Positions 44,962-53,221 of a stretch of 64,000 bases of DNA are shown piece after piece. The stretch's first letter is position 1. Each line of letters begins with the position of its first letter. The stretch is from Mucilaginibacter aquaedulcis (GTDB lineage Bacteria > Bacteroidota > Bacteroidia > Sphingobacteriales > Sphingobacteriaceae): the NCBI RefSeq assembly GCF_030409325.1, contig NZ_JAUFPR010000004.1:1039548-1103547 (forward strand), read 5' to 3'. The translations under genes were made by a program, and so were the position numbers. The notes beneath the pieces are model-generated. The model was not told the origin of the DNA, did no database searches, and worked only from the letters and a program-made list of their open reading frames with translations.

Positions 44962-44981
44962 TGTCAATTTTAAAGGAGAAT

Positions 44982-45019
44982 ATAAGCGGCTGCATTATAA
45001 TTATAGTGCAGTCGCTTAT
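44982..45019 (+). terminator. Hairpin after the vWA gene
   Basis: The arms 44982-44994 and 45007-45019 pair as ATAAGCGgCTGCA with TGCAGtCGCTTAT (one G-T). There is no long T tract, so terminator function is tentative. It lies 20 bases after the stop codon. Confidence 0.5.
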
Positions 45020-45120
45020 GCATTATCGGCGTTATCTTCTCTTTGTCAAAAAGTTTATTGAGAACGCGCCATCAATGCAGTGCTTATCATTTATATGTAA
45101 ATTGCAGTAAATTTTAAAAA

Positions 45121-45681
45121 TTGAAACTCTACATAAAAAACATGGTATGCAACCGCTGTAAAATGGCGATACAAACCGAACTTGATAAGGCCGGAATTGA
45201 ACCGTTGAACATGGAACTGGGGGAGATCACCCTTAAAGAAGCACCCACCTCATTGCAGTTGGAAGGTTTAGCAAAAGAGCTGAAAAGTTTGGGTTTTGAA
45301 ATGATTGATAACCAGAAAAGCCGCCTCATAGAGCAGATCAAAACACAGATTATTAAACTGGTTCATTATACTGATACAGCTTCTCCATTAAAGCTTTCAA
45401 CCATATTAACCGATCAGCTTAATCATGATTACAGCTACCTGAGCAACCTGTTTTCGGCAGTTGAAGGTACTACCATCGAGAAATATTATATCGCGCAGAA
45501 AATTGAAAGGGTAAAGGAACTGCTTATATACAACGAACTCAGTTTGTCAGAAATAGCGTATCAGCTTGGGTACAGCAGCGTGGCCTACCTGTCGGCGCAA
45601 TTTAAGCAGGTAACCGGGATGACACCATCCACATTTAAAAACCTGCAAAGCCATGGCCGCCGAAATCTCGACGACTTGTAA
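45121..45681 (+). CDS. AraC-family regulator with N-terminal HMA-like domain
   Basis: A 186-residue protein read from TTG at 45121. A stop lies two codons upstream, and the first residues KLYIKNMVCNRCK make the first beta strand and CxxC of a heavy-metal-associated fold, so this non-ATG start is well supported. Residues 1-65 are HMA-like with C10 and C13; residues 80-180 are the AraC HTH with SLSEIAYQLGYSSVAYLSAQFKQVTG. The arrangement suggests a metal-responsive regulator, with the HMA part as sensor. It is followed by a gene for an HMA-MauE membrane protein. Metal identity is unknown; copper or mercury is an inference from CxxC. Confidence 0.82.
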   Translation: MKLYIKNMVCNRCKMAIQTELDKAGIEPLNMELGEITLKEAPTSLQLEGLAKELKSLGFEMIDNQKSRLIEQIKTQIIKLVHYTDTASPLKLSTILTDQLNHDYSYLSNLFSAVEGTTIEKYYIAQKIERVKELLIYNELSLSEIAYQLGYSSVAYLSAQFKQVTGMTPSTFKNLQSHGRRNLDDL

Positions 45682-45758
45682 AGCGATCTTTCCATCGCAG
45701 GAAAAAATCTTATAACATCTATCAATAATTCCGTAATGCTTGGGGAAGGCGCTGAAGG

Positions 45759-45766
45759 TAAATTTG
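45759..45766 (+). promoter_or_regulatory. Candidate -7 promoter box before the HMA-MauE gene
   Basis: TAAATTTG matches TAnnTTTG, with CTTGGG (TTG at 45740-45742) 16 bases upstream as a possible -33. It lies 28 bases before the start codon, so the gene has its own promoter apart from the regulator. Confidence 0.5.
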
Positions 45767-45793
45767 TGTCATTAATTTAATCAATCAGAGATC

Positions 45794-46534
45794 ATGACAC
45801 ATACATATCAAATTGCCGGCCTTACCTGCAGTGGCTGTCAAAATAAGGTTCAAACCCTGCTTTCGCAGGTAAAAGGTATTCAAAACGTAGACATTTCACT
45901 GGCCGAAGGCACAGCGGATATTACTATGTCTCCGCATGTTCCCACATCGGTACTGCAGGATGCTTTAAAAGATTATCCAAAATATCAACTTAGCGAGGCA
46001 GCCCATAGTCACCATAATATGAGTATGGAAATGATCGGCGAGGAAAACTCATCCTGGCTGGCTACCTACAAACCCATATTGCTCATATTTGGTTATATTT
46101 CAGTAATAGCAGTAGTTGCAGGCTATAGCATGGGGCATTTTATGACCATGACCGCCATGCGTGTTTTTATGAGTGGGTTTTTCCTGGTATTTTCTTTCTT
46201 CAAATTGCTTAATCTGCAAGGCTTTGCCGATAGCTACTCTATGTATGACATTGTAGCCAAACGCTTCAGGGCATGGGGATATATTTATGCTTTTATTGAA
46301 CTGGGTTTGGGTTTGGCCTTTGCGTTGGATATTGAACCGTTTGCCGTGAATGCTATCACATTTGTAGTCATGACCGTGAGCCTGATAGGTGTATTGCAAA
46401 GCGTTTTGAACAAAAGAAAGATACAATGTGCCTGCCTGGGGGCGGTATTTAACCTGCCTATGAGTACCGTTACCATAGTGGAGGATGCGCTAATGATTGT
46501 GATGAGCGGGGCAGTATTGTTAAGTGTATTTTAA
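45794..46534 (+). CDS. HMA-domain plus MauE/DoxX-like membrane protein
   Basis: A 246-residue protein. Residues 1-65 are a heavy-metal-associated domain with GLTCSGC (C12, C15). A His/Met-rich linker (HSHHNMSMEM) follows, itself a plausible metal-binding stretch. Then come four membrane helices of the MauE/DoxX type (about 85-240), with a CxC pair in IQCACLGAVFNLP. The likely job is metal binding at the membrane or redox handling of a metal. It sits after the AraC-HMA gene and ends in a strong terminator. The coupling of the two HMA proteins suggests one metal-response module. Confidence 0.8.
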   Translation: MTHTYQIAGLTCSGCQNKVQTLLSQVKGIQNVDISLAEGTADITMSPHVPTSVLQDALKDYPKYQLSEAAHSHHNMSMEMIGEENSSWLATYKPILLIFGYISVIAVVAGYSMGHFMTMTAMRVFMSGFFLVFSFFKLLNLQGFADSYSMYDIVAKRFRAWGYIYAFIELGLGLAFALDIEPFAVNAITFVVMTVSLIGVLQSVLNKRKIQCACLGAVFNLPMSTVTIVEDALMIVMSGAVLLSVF

Positions 46535-46542
46535 CAAAATTT

Positions 46543-46576
46543 AAAAATGACATACGCTTATGTATGTCATTTTTTT
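46543..46576 (+). terminator. Intrinsic terminator after the HMA-MauE gene
   Basis: AAAAATGACATAC (46543-46555) pairs with GTATGTCATTTTT (46562-46574), followed by more T. It ends the two-gene metal module. Confidence 0.85.
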
Positions 46577-46619
46577 GGGATGTAGCCATCATTATACACT
46601 TTAAAAGCATCTTATTCCC

Positions 46620-46627
46620 TACATTTG
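46620..46627 (+). promoter_or_regulatory. Candidate -7 promoter box of the PfkB kinase gene
   Basis: TACATTTG matches TAnnTTTG. A TTG inside this box opens a longer reading frame, but that extension would be an untranslated leader. It stands 54 bases before the ATG. Confidence 0.45.
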
Positions 46628-46681
46628 CGGTTTGCTCTAAATACGAAACAGGAAGGGCAATTTATCATAAACAGAAACTTC

Positions 46682-47569
46682 ATGTACGATATTTGTTGCA
46701 TAGGGCATATTACGTTAGATAAAGTGGTGACACCGAGGGCGGTTGCACACATGGCCGGCGGTACATCTTTTTATTTTTCAAGTGCTATCCGTAATATGGA
46801 TGTAAGCTACACTTTGGTAACCTCACTGGCCGAAAGTGAAATGCATGTGGTAGAAACCTTGCGCGCCAAAGGCACCGAAGTACATGCTTCAACCTGTGCT
46901 CATACCGTATATTTTGAAAATATTTATTCAGGAAACCAGGATCACCGTACGCAGCGTGTGCTGCAAAAGGCCGATCCTTTTTCTGTTGAACAACTGGTTG
47001 ATATTGATGCCAAAATATTTCACCTGGGCCCGCTGCTGGCCGATGATATTCCGGTGGAGCTGATCAAAGAACTGAGCAGCCGCGGCAGGGTATCGTTGGA
47101 TGCTCAAGGTTATTTACGTAAGGTGGAAGACAAAAATGTGATCCCTGTTGATTGGCCCGCTAAAAAGGAAGCATTGCAATACATTGATATTTTAAAGGTT
47201 AACGAGCACGAACTGGAAGCGCTTACGGGCCTTACAGATATTAAAAAAGGTGCAGAAGTACTGGCGGATTGGGGTGTTAAAGAAGTGGTAATTACATTGG
47301 GCAGCATGGGTTCTGTAATTTATGCAGATGGGCTGTTTTACAACGTGCCCGCCTATATCCCAACCGCAGTGGTTGATGCTACGGGTTGTGGTGATACCTA
47401 TATGGCTGGTTATTTATACCAGCGTACTAAAGGTGCTTTATACCAGGAAGCAGGCGAATTTGCCGCTGCAATGGCCAGCTTTAAAATTGAATCGTCAGGG
47501 CCATTTACCGGTACCAAAGAGGATGTATTGAACCTGCTGGAAGTTGGTCAGAAGACTTTTAGTTATTGA
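46682..47569 (+). CDS. PfkB-family sugar kinase
   Basis: A 295-residue ribokinase-fold protein. The ATG at 46682 gives the normal beginning MYDICCIGHITLDK; a TTG 19 codons earlier lies in a promoter box. AGGTSFYFSSA is the first PfkB signature, and the catalytic motif is DATGCGDTYMAGYL with the base Asp in GCGDT. The order of motifs and length resemble adenosine/inositol-type kinases of this family. Phosphorylation of a sugar, nucleoside or inositol is likely; the substrate is unassigned. It is monocistronic. Confidence 0.88.
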   Translation: MYDICCIGHITLDKVVTPRAVAHMAGGTSFYFSSAIRNMDVSYTLVTSLAESEMHVVETLRAKGTEVHASTCAHTVYFENIYSGNQDHRTQRVLQKADPFSVEQLVDIDAKIFHLGPLLADDIPVELIKELSSRGRVSLDAQGYLRKVEDKNVIPVDWPAKKEALQYIDILKVNEHELEALTGLTDIKKGAEVLADWGVKEVVITLGSMGSVIYADGLFYNVPAYIPTAVVDATGCGDTYMAGYLYQRTKGALYQEAGEFAAAMASFKIESSGPFTGTKEDVLNLLEVGQKTFSY

Positions 47570-47624
47570 TCGATTCCAAGTGAAATACGCTTGAAATGTT
47601 AAGCGAGTTAGCCATATAAAAATA

Positions 47625-47733
47625 GTCATTTAGATAGAGCATAGCGCTATGCGAAAGAGAAATCTTGTCCTGCTTAGTAAGCGAATTAAAAGGGGGTATA
47701 AGATTTCTCCTCACTCCATTCGTTCGAAATGAC
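47625..47733. repeat. REP-like palindromic element, GTCAT...ATGAC family
   Basis: The ends GTCATTTAGA and TCGAAATGAC differ by one base from perfect complements; the inner AGAAATCTT pairs with AAGATTTCT. The piece that follows to 47785 (GACAAGCGACAGCATGTCAGAATGAGTC) resembles the tail of the element at 11974-12114, so two families meet here. It lies between convergent PfkB and batE genes. Confidence 0.75.
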
Positions 47734-47798
47734 AACCTCCTTTTAATAAGGAGAAGGCCGACAAGCGACAGCATGTCAGAATGAGTCAATGGATTAAT

Positions 47799-48557
47799 TT
47801 ATATATCCCTTACATCATTAGCGCCAATCCAGCCCTCGTTGCCGTTAACAAGCCTGATTTTAATCCAGTCGTTATTGTGCTCCAGTACCTCTACTTTGGT
47901 GCCATCGTGCAGTACAAATAAATCTTTTGCTGTATGGGTAGGCGCGCTTTTAATAGTAACAGAATTGCTGAAAACAATAGCCTGCTGATGGCTTTCAAAA
48001 TAATCGGCTTGCCTGCCTGCAATAAAAATAAATGACAGACCTAAAAACACTAAAGCTATAGCCGTGTAAAACGAAGCTTTTTTAACACCTACCGATTGGG
48101 TAAAACGATACAGGATAAGCGCCCCTGAGCCAGCTAATATGCTCAATACACTTAACACAGCCAGCGTACCTAACGAAAATGCCAGAATAAAGCTATGCCA
48201 CCATTTGCTGATAAAAAACTCAGGAGCCTCATCAAGCTTGTCGGTAGTTTTCAGATTGGCCAGCTGCAGGTTTAATTTTATATCGTCATCGCCTGGCGAA
48301 AGCTTGTGTGCCTTTTCGTAATATAACAAAGCGGGTGCTATATCGCCATTTTTATAATAGGCGTTGCCAAGGTTAAAATATACAGGCACCGATTGGTAAC
48401 CGCCATCAACCAGTTTTTGGTATGATGATATAGCCTCTTTATACTGGGCCTTAGCGTAATGATCATTCCCTTTTTTAAACAATGCCGATGTGCTGCTATC
48501 GCAGAAAGCCAATACCGGCGTTAGTATGAACAACAAGCATAAAATGCGCCTGATCAT
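47799..48557 (-). CDS. batE: BatE: TPR and SH3-like membrane protein
   Basis: A 252-residue protein from the ATG at 48557, one base past the batD stop; an ATG eight codons upstream would overlap batD and lack a signal sequence at the start. A signal peptide is followed by TPR units (about 25-100), two membrane helices (about 120-185), and an SH3-like domain ending GNEGWIGANDVRDI. This order is BatE's. The Bat proteins help some bacteria tolerate oxygen or control envelope stress, but the mechanism is unclear. It is the last gene of the moxR-bat operon. Confidence 0.88.
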   Translation of the reverse strand: MIRRILCLLFILTPVLAFCDSSTSALFKKGNDHYAKAQYKEAISSYQKLVDGGYQSVPVYFNLGNAYYKNGDIAPALLYYEKAHKLSPGDDDIKLNLQLANLKTTDKLDEAPEFFISKWWHSFILAFSLGTLAVLSVLSILAGSGALILYRFTQSVGVKKASFYTAIALVFLGLSFIFIAGRQADYFESHQQAIVFSNSVTIKSAPTHTAKDLFVLHDGTKVEVLEHNNDWIKIRLVNGNEGWIGANDVRDI

Positions 48558-48558
48558 G

Positions 48559-50394
48559 TTATATTTTATCTTCAATGTCATTGATCATGTTTTTTGCTTT
48601 GTCAAATATCTGCTGTTCTGATATGCCCGACACCGGCGCATAACGAGCCATATCGCACAGGTCAAGTGTATCCAGCAGCTCATTGACCAGGGGTTCATCA
48701 AGGTTCCTGGATTTGAGTTCTGCGGCTATTTTTTCACGGTTAAGATCGGCGGCGGCAATATTCAGTTTATCACTTAAATAACCATAAAGGCCCTTGAAAA
48801 CATTTTCATAAAACGCGTTTGAGTTTTTGGCCGACAGCTGCGCCTGAGCACTGGCCAGGTGTTTAGCTGCTATTTTGCTGGCCTTACGGCTCTTTACCTT
48901 CACCATGTCGCTGTTGGCACGCTCATACCAGCTACCATAAGCTAATGCGCCTAAAAATAGTAATGGACCGAATACCAATAAGCTATAGTATAATCCTGAA
49001 CCATAAAAACCTTCGCCGCTTTTGCTGATATTACCATCATCACGTTTAATATAGCGAATATCTTTATTCAGCAGTTTCACATCCTGCTTATCGGCACCTG
49101 AATAGGCAGTCACATTATTTTCTGAAAGGCCTTTGTTAACCTTTATCTGGAATGGTTTTGTAGGCAGGGAAACATATTTTCCTGTAGTTGGGTTAAAATA
49201 CGAGAACTTAACCGGATCAATAGTAAAATTACCCTGGTGCCTTGGTATCAATAAATAAGTATAGGTGCGGCTACCTGACTGGCCGTTAGCGTTTTCGGTG
49301 ATCGTATCAGCTATTTTGGGATCGTATTTTTCAAAATCGGCTGGGAACGAAGTGCCCAGCGGTTTAATAAGTTTCAGGTTACCAGTTCCGGAGATCTTAA
49401 TTTTGTAGTTAAGCGCCTCGTTTGCTTTAAGTTCCTTTTTATCTATACCCATACTTATGGAGAAACGGCCAACCGCGCCGCCAAAGCCATCCGGTTTGCC
49501 GGCAAGCGGCAGTGGCTTCACGTGAATAACAACCGGGGTACTTTTAATACGATATTTTACATCGTTGTATGAACCAAAAAACTGACCGAACATATCATCA
49601 TCACTTGCACCGGCAGCTTCTCTTACTACGAAGAAAAAGGAGATAGGATCAAGCGTGATATCACCAGAGTGTTCGGGGAAAAGGATGGTTTGCTTGATAT
49701 TGGCAACGTTGAATTTAGAGCCGTTATAAACCTCGGTTCGCCAGTGTACATTCTGATCAGGGTTTTTAATATCCTGACTGTAAAAGCCGTTCAGGTCAGG
49801 AAGCTTTTCGGGTTCGCTGCCTACAATGGCTACGCGGGTATATAGTTTGTAAGTTAATGTAATCTGTTCGCCCAGAAAAACACTCTTTTTATCAACATCA
49901 GCCCTGATAAATAGTGATTTGGATATATCGGTACCTGCTTTGTGCATGCTAACCCTGGTATCCGGACCGCTTTGCTGTTGTTGCGAAGGCGCAGCAGCGT
50001 TGTTATTTTGCGGAGCAGCCTGTCCCTTAACTACTTTAATGTTGATGGGCTTAGTGCTCAATTGCTTCCCGTTTACCACTATACTGGCCGGGCCAATGGT
50101 GTAGCTGCCAGGTTTTGCGGCAATAAGGACATAACTATACTCCATACTTGATGAAGCGTTACCATTAATGACCGACATGCTTGTAGATACATTAGGGCCG
50201 GCTACTATTAAAAACCCTGTGAACGATGGCGGAGTAAAGCGGTCGCCGTTGCCGTTTATGGCAAAAGTAACTTCAAACTGTTCAGTAGTACTTACTTCAG
50301 TTTTACTTACCGTGGCCGTGAAGTGGATATCGGCAGCAAAAAGCAGGCTGCTTTGCAGCATTAACAGCAATACTATGGAATATACTCTTTTCAT
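48559..50394 (-). CDS. batD: BatD oxygen-tolerance family protein
   Basis: A 611-residue exported protein. A signal peptide (MKRVYSIVLLLMLQ...) is followed by a long beta-rich periplasmic part of repeated immunoglobulin-like domains, one transmembrane helix near 475-495 (ALAYGSWY region) and a short cytoplasmic helical tail. The BatD pattern TEQFEVTFAINGNG and the later FPEHSGDITLDPISFFFVV are present. It lies between batC and batE. Confidence 0.9.
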   Translation of the reverse strand: MKRVYSIVLLLMLQSSLLFAADIHFTATVSKTEVSTTEQFEVTFAINGNGDRFTPPSFTGFLIVAGPNVSTSMSVINGNASSSMEYSYVLIAAKPGSYTIGPASIVVNGKQLSTKPINIKVVKGQAAPQNNNAAAPSQQQQSGPDTRVSMHKAGTDISKSLFIRADVDKKSVFLGEQITLTYKLYTRVAIVGSEPEKLPDLNGFYSQDIKNPDQNVHWRTEVYNGSKFNVANIKQTILFPEHSGDITLDPISFFFVVREAAGASDDDMFGQFFGSYNDVKYRIKSTPVVIHVKPLPLAGKPDGFGGAVGRFSISMGIDKKELKANEALNYKIKISGTGNLKLIKPLGTSFPADFEKYDPKIADTITENANGQSGSRTYTYLLIPRHQGNFTIDPVKFSYFNPTTGKYVSLPTKPFQIKVNKGLSENNVTAYSGADKQDVKLLNKDIRYIKRDDGNISKSGEGFYGSGLYYSLLVFGPLLFLGALAYGSWYERANSDMVKVKSRKASKIAAKHLASAQAQLSAKNSNAFYENVFKGLYGYLSDKLNIAAADLNREKIAAELKSRNLDEPLVNELLDTLDLCDMARYAPVSGISEQQIFDKAKNMINDIEDKI

Positions 50395-50413
50395 TTATTT
50401 ACTGTAGTAACGC

Positions 50414-51175
50414 TTACCAGTCTTTAGTGATACGCATTTTTGCGCCTTTTAATTTCTTGTTCTTCAGCTTATCCTGAGTTTGCTTTTCGTCGTTATTCAG
50501 GGCTTCCAGCATTCGTTCTGCATCATCTTTTGATACATTGTTTGGGTTAGGCTGCTGCTGATCTTTATTGTCCTGGTTCTGCTTATCCTTGTCTTTATCC
50601 TGGTTCTGCTTATCCTGGTCCTTTTTGTCTTTATCGTTCTTGTTCTTATCGTCTTTGTTTTTGTCCTTATTTTTATCCTTGTCCTTGTTGTCTTTATTCT
50701 TGTCTTTGTTGTTCTTATTATTTTTGTTGTTCTTGTCCTGGTTTTGCTTTTGTTTCAGCTTTTCCTGGGCATAAGCAAGATTGTAGCGGGTTTCATCATC
50801 CTGCGGGTTGTTGAGGAGCGATTTTTTATAGGCCGCTACACTTTCTTCCAGTTTTTTTGATTCCAAGAGGGAATTACCAAGGTTGTGATAAGCTTTTGCC
50901 AGTACCTGTTTATTATTTGAGCCCGATGCTATTTTATTAAACTGAGCACCTGCTTCAGCATATTTTTTTTGTTTGTATAAGGCATCGCCCAGGTTAAAGT
51001 TACCTTCAACTGTTTTATCTTTTTTACCTACCGATAGGCGGTAGCTTTTTTCGGCATCCTTGTAGTTTTGCTGCTGGTACAGTTCGTTACCCTTTTTAAT
51101 ATACTTTTTTTCTTGCTGGGCAAAAAGGAAAGAAGCCTGCAGCATTAATAATACGAGTATGATAAATTGCTTCAT
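50414..51175 (-). CDS. batC: BatC-like TPR protein with a K/D/N/Q-rich region
   Basis: A 253-residue protein: a signal peptide (ends near LFAQ), TPR units at about 24-140, then a striking low-complexity stretch at 141-210 built almost only from Lys, Asp, Asn and Gln, and a C-terminal segment ending MRITKDW. The TPR part matches BatC. The low-complexity region is extreme and likely disordered. Its start codon overlaps the batB stop by four bases. Confidence 0.85.
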   Translation of the reverse strand: MKQFIILVLLMLQASFLFAQQEKKYIKKGNELYQQQNYKDAEKSYRLSVGKKDKTVEGNFNLGDALYKQKKYAEAGAQFNKIASGSNNKQVLAKAYHNLGNSLLESKKLEESVAAYKKSLLNNPQDDETRYNLAYAQEKLKQKQNQDKNNKNNKNNKDKNKDNKDKDKNKDKNKDDKNKNDKDKKDQDKQNQDKDKDKQNQDNKDQQQPNPNNVSKDDAERMLEALNNDEKQTQDKLKNKKLKGAKMRITKDW

Positions 51176-52212
51176 GACTTTTTTACTTCAAATAACTTTA
51201 ATCCGCTTAACCGCATATTTTTACGGTTAGAGATGAAAAACTCTATCACTAGCAGTGCCAGCGCTATGGCCAGGAAAAACTGGAAGCGGTCCTCAAAATC
51301 CTTATACGTTTTGCTATCGTACATTTTACGCTGTACTTTACCAATCTGATTCATTACAATATCCAACCCGCTGTTGGAGTTATTGGCTCTTACATAAACG
51401 CCGCCACCAGCAGCCGATATGTCTTTACCCATGTTTTCGTCAAGCTTACTTACCACGGGTTTGCCTGCACTGTCGGTATGGAAACCGGCCGGCTGTCCGT
51501 CTTTATACATAGGAATAGGGGCGCCATCCGCCGAACCTACACCTACTACATTAATCATTACGCCTTTGCTTTGAGCCTGTGTGGCAGCCTCAACAGCATT
51601 GTCCTCATGATTTTCGCCATCGGTAATGATGATCATGGCCTTGCCGGTGCCATTTTTAAAATCAAACGACCGCATACCCAAATCTATAGCCGCCCCAATA
51701 GCAGTACCTTGAGTAGGTACCATATTGGTATTAATAGTATTTAAAAACAGCTTAGCCGCAGAGTAATCGGTGGTGATAGGCAATTGTACATAAGCCTGAC
51801 CCGCAAATACAATGATACCAATACGGTCGTCATGCATTTTATCAATAAGCTGGGCAATGGCCTGCTTGGCGTTTTCAAGACGGTTAGGAGCCAGATCCTG
51901 TGCCAGCATACTGTTTGATACATCGAGCAATATCATAAGATCGGCACCTTTGCGTTTTACCTCTTCGGTTTTTGAACCCATCTGCGGATCGGCCATGCCA
52001 ACTATAACACAGGCGTAAGCCACTATAAAGAAAATGAACTTAAGCCAGGGCCTTGAAAACGATACCTGCGGTATCATGAGCCGTACCACGTTTTTTTGAC
52101 CAAGCGAAGCAACGGCCTTCTTTTTCCACCGGCTTACCAGTAAAAACAGCAGGATAAAAACCGGAATAACCAGCAGTCCCCATAAAATATCTATATGTGC
52201 AAAACGTAGCAT
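51172..52212 (-). CDS. batB: BatB: membrane-anchored vWA protein
   Basis: A 346-residue protein with membrane helices near 12-28 and 58-74, then a vWA domain with MIDAS DVSNS at 97-101 and TDGE in IITDGENHEDN. A final helix (about 315-332) precedes the charged tail. This architecture matches BatB. The C-terminal gene end overlaps batC's start by four bases. BatA and BatB are the paired vWA proteins of the system. Confidence 0.92.
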   Translation of the reverse strand: MLRFAHIDILWGLLVIPVFILLFLLVSRWKKKAVASLGQKNVVRLMIPQVSFSRPWLKFIFFIVAYACVIVGMADPQMGSKTEEVKRKGADLMILLDVSNSMLAQDLAPNRLENAKQAIAQLIDKMHDDRIGIIVFAGQAYVQLPITTDYSAAKLFLNTINTNMVPTQGTAIGAAIDLGMRSFDFKNGTGKAMIIITDGENHEDNAVEAATQAQSKGVMINVVGVGSADGAPIPMYKDGQPAGFHTDSAGKPVVSKLDENMGKDISAAGGGVYVRANNSNSGLDIVMNQIGKVQRKMYDSKTYKDFEDRFQFFLAIALALLVIEFFISNRKNMRLSGLKLFEVKKS

Positions 52213-52216
52213 TTTA

Positions 52217-53221
52217 TTAGGTTAAAGCCCCTTTAAACAGGGTGTTTTTTAATAAAAATTCAAGCGATAGCAGCAGCAGGGCTAAAATGGCCCATGGCAA
52301 AAACATTTCCGTTTTTTTGCGGTACTGGGTTACATCAATTTTAGCTTTCTCTAATCTGTCTATCTGGGTGTAAATCTGTTTCAGGGTTTCATTATTGGTG
52401 GCCCTGAAATATTTACCACCGGTAATGTTGGCAATTTTCGATAACGTACCCTCGTCAATATCAACCTTCATACGCTGATATTGTATTCCAAATGGCGTTT
52501 GTACCGGATAAGGCGCGTAACCATTGGTGCCTAAACCAACTGTGTAAACACGCACACCAAACTGCTTGGCAATTTCAGCAGCGGTTATAGGCGGTATAGA
52601 TCCCGAGTTGTTTGAACCATCTGTAAGTAAAATGATCACTTTACTTTTGGCATCGCTGGTACGTAAACGGTTTACAGCGGTGGCCAGGCCCATCCCAATG
52701 GCGGTACCATCCTCTATCATGCCATTTTTAATATCGGCATACAGGTTTATCAGCACATCATGATCAATGGTAAGCGGACATTGTGTAAAGCTTTCGCCGC
52801 TGAAGATCACCAGGCCTATACGATCATTGGGGCGATTCTTGATAAAATCGATAGCGATGTTTTTACCAGCCTCTAAACGGTTGGGTTTAAAATCTTCGGC
52901 AAGCATACTGCCCGATATATCAGAGGCAATCATAATATCGATACCCTCAGTAGTGCTATCCTGCCAGCTTAATGACGATTGCGGCCTTGCCAGTGCCACT
53001 ATTAATGCCGCCATGGCTAATGAGCGCAGCACAATACCAACATGTCTGAAACGGGCCACATTGCTCTTTCTGCCTACAGCGAAACCTTTTAACGTTGGTA
53101 CGCTCAGATTACCCTGCAGCTGGCGCTGTTTCCAGATATACCATGCAGCCATTAACGGTATAATGATCAGCAGCCAGAAAAATCCCGGGTGGGCAAATTC
53201 TATTCCTTTAAACCAGCTCAT
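52217..53221 (-). CDS. batA: BatA: membrane-anchored vWA protein
   Basis: A 334-residue protein with helices near 12-28 and 63-79, a vWA domain with MIDAS DISGS at 101-105 and LTDGSNNSG, and a C-terminal helix near 310-328. It is clearly paralogous to BatB and begins just after the 322-residue protein gene, with a four-base overlap. Metal-dependent ligand binding is expected from the intact MIDAS. Confidence 0.92.
   Translation of the reverse strand: MSWFKGIEFAHPGFFWLLIIIPLMAAWYIWKQRQLQGNLSVPTLKGFAVGRKSNVARFRHVGIVLRSLAMAALIVALARPQSSLSWQDSTTEGIDIMIASDISGSMLAEDFKPNRLEAGKNIAIDFIKNRPNDRIGLVIFSGESFTQCPLTIDHDVLINLYADIKNGMIEDGTAIGMGLATAVNRLRTSDAKSKVIILLTDGSNNSGSIPPITAAEIAKQFGVRVYTVGLGTNGYAPYPVQTPFGIQYQRMKVDIDEGTLSKIANITGGKYFRATNNETLKQIYTQIDRLEKAKIDVTQYRKKTEMFLPWAILALLLLSLEFLLKNTLFKGALT

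Noticed and set aside
45061..45120. An upstream in-frame ATG for the AraC-HMA gene
   Set aside because: A TAA lies two codons before the TTG, so no upstream start in that frame is possible.
50546..50755. CRISPR-like periodic repeats
   Set aside because: The periodicity comes from K/D/N/Q codon repeats in batC, with no constant repeats and unique spacers.
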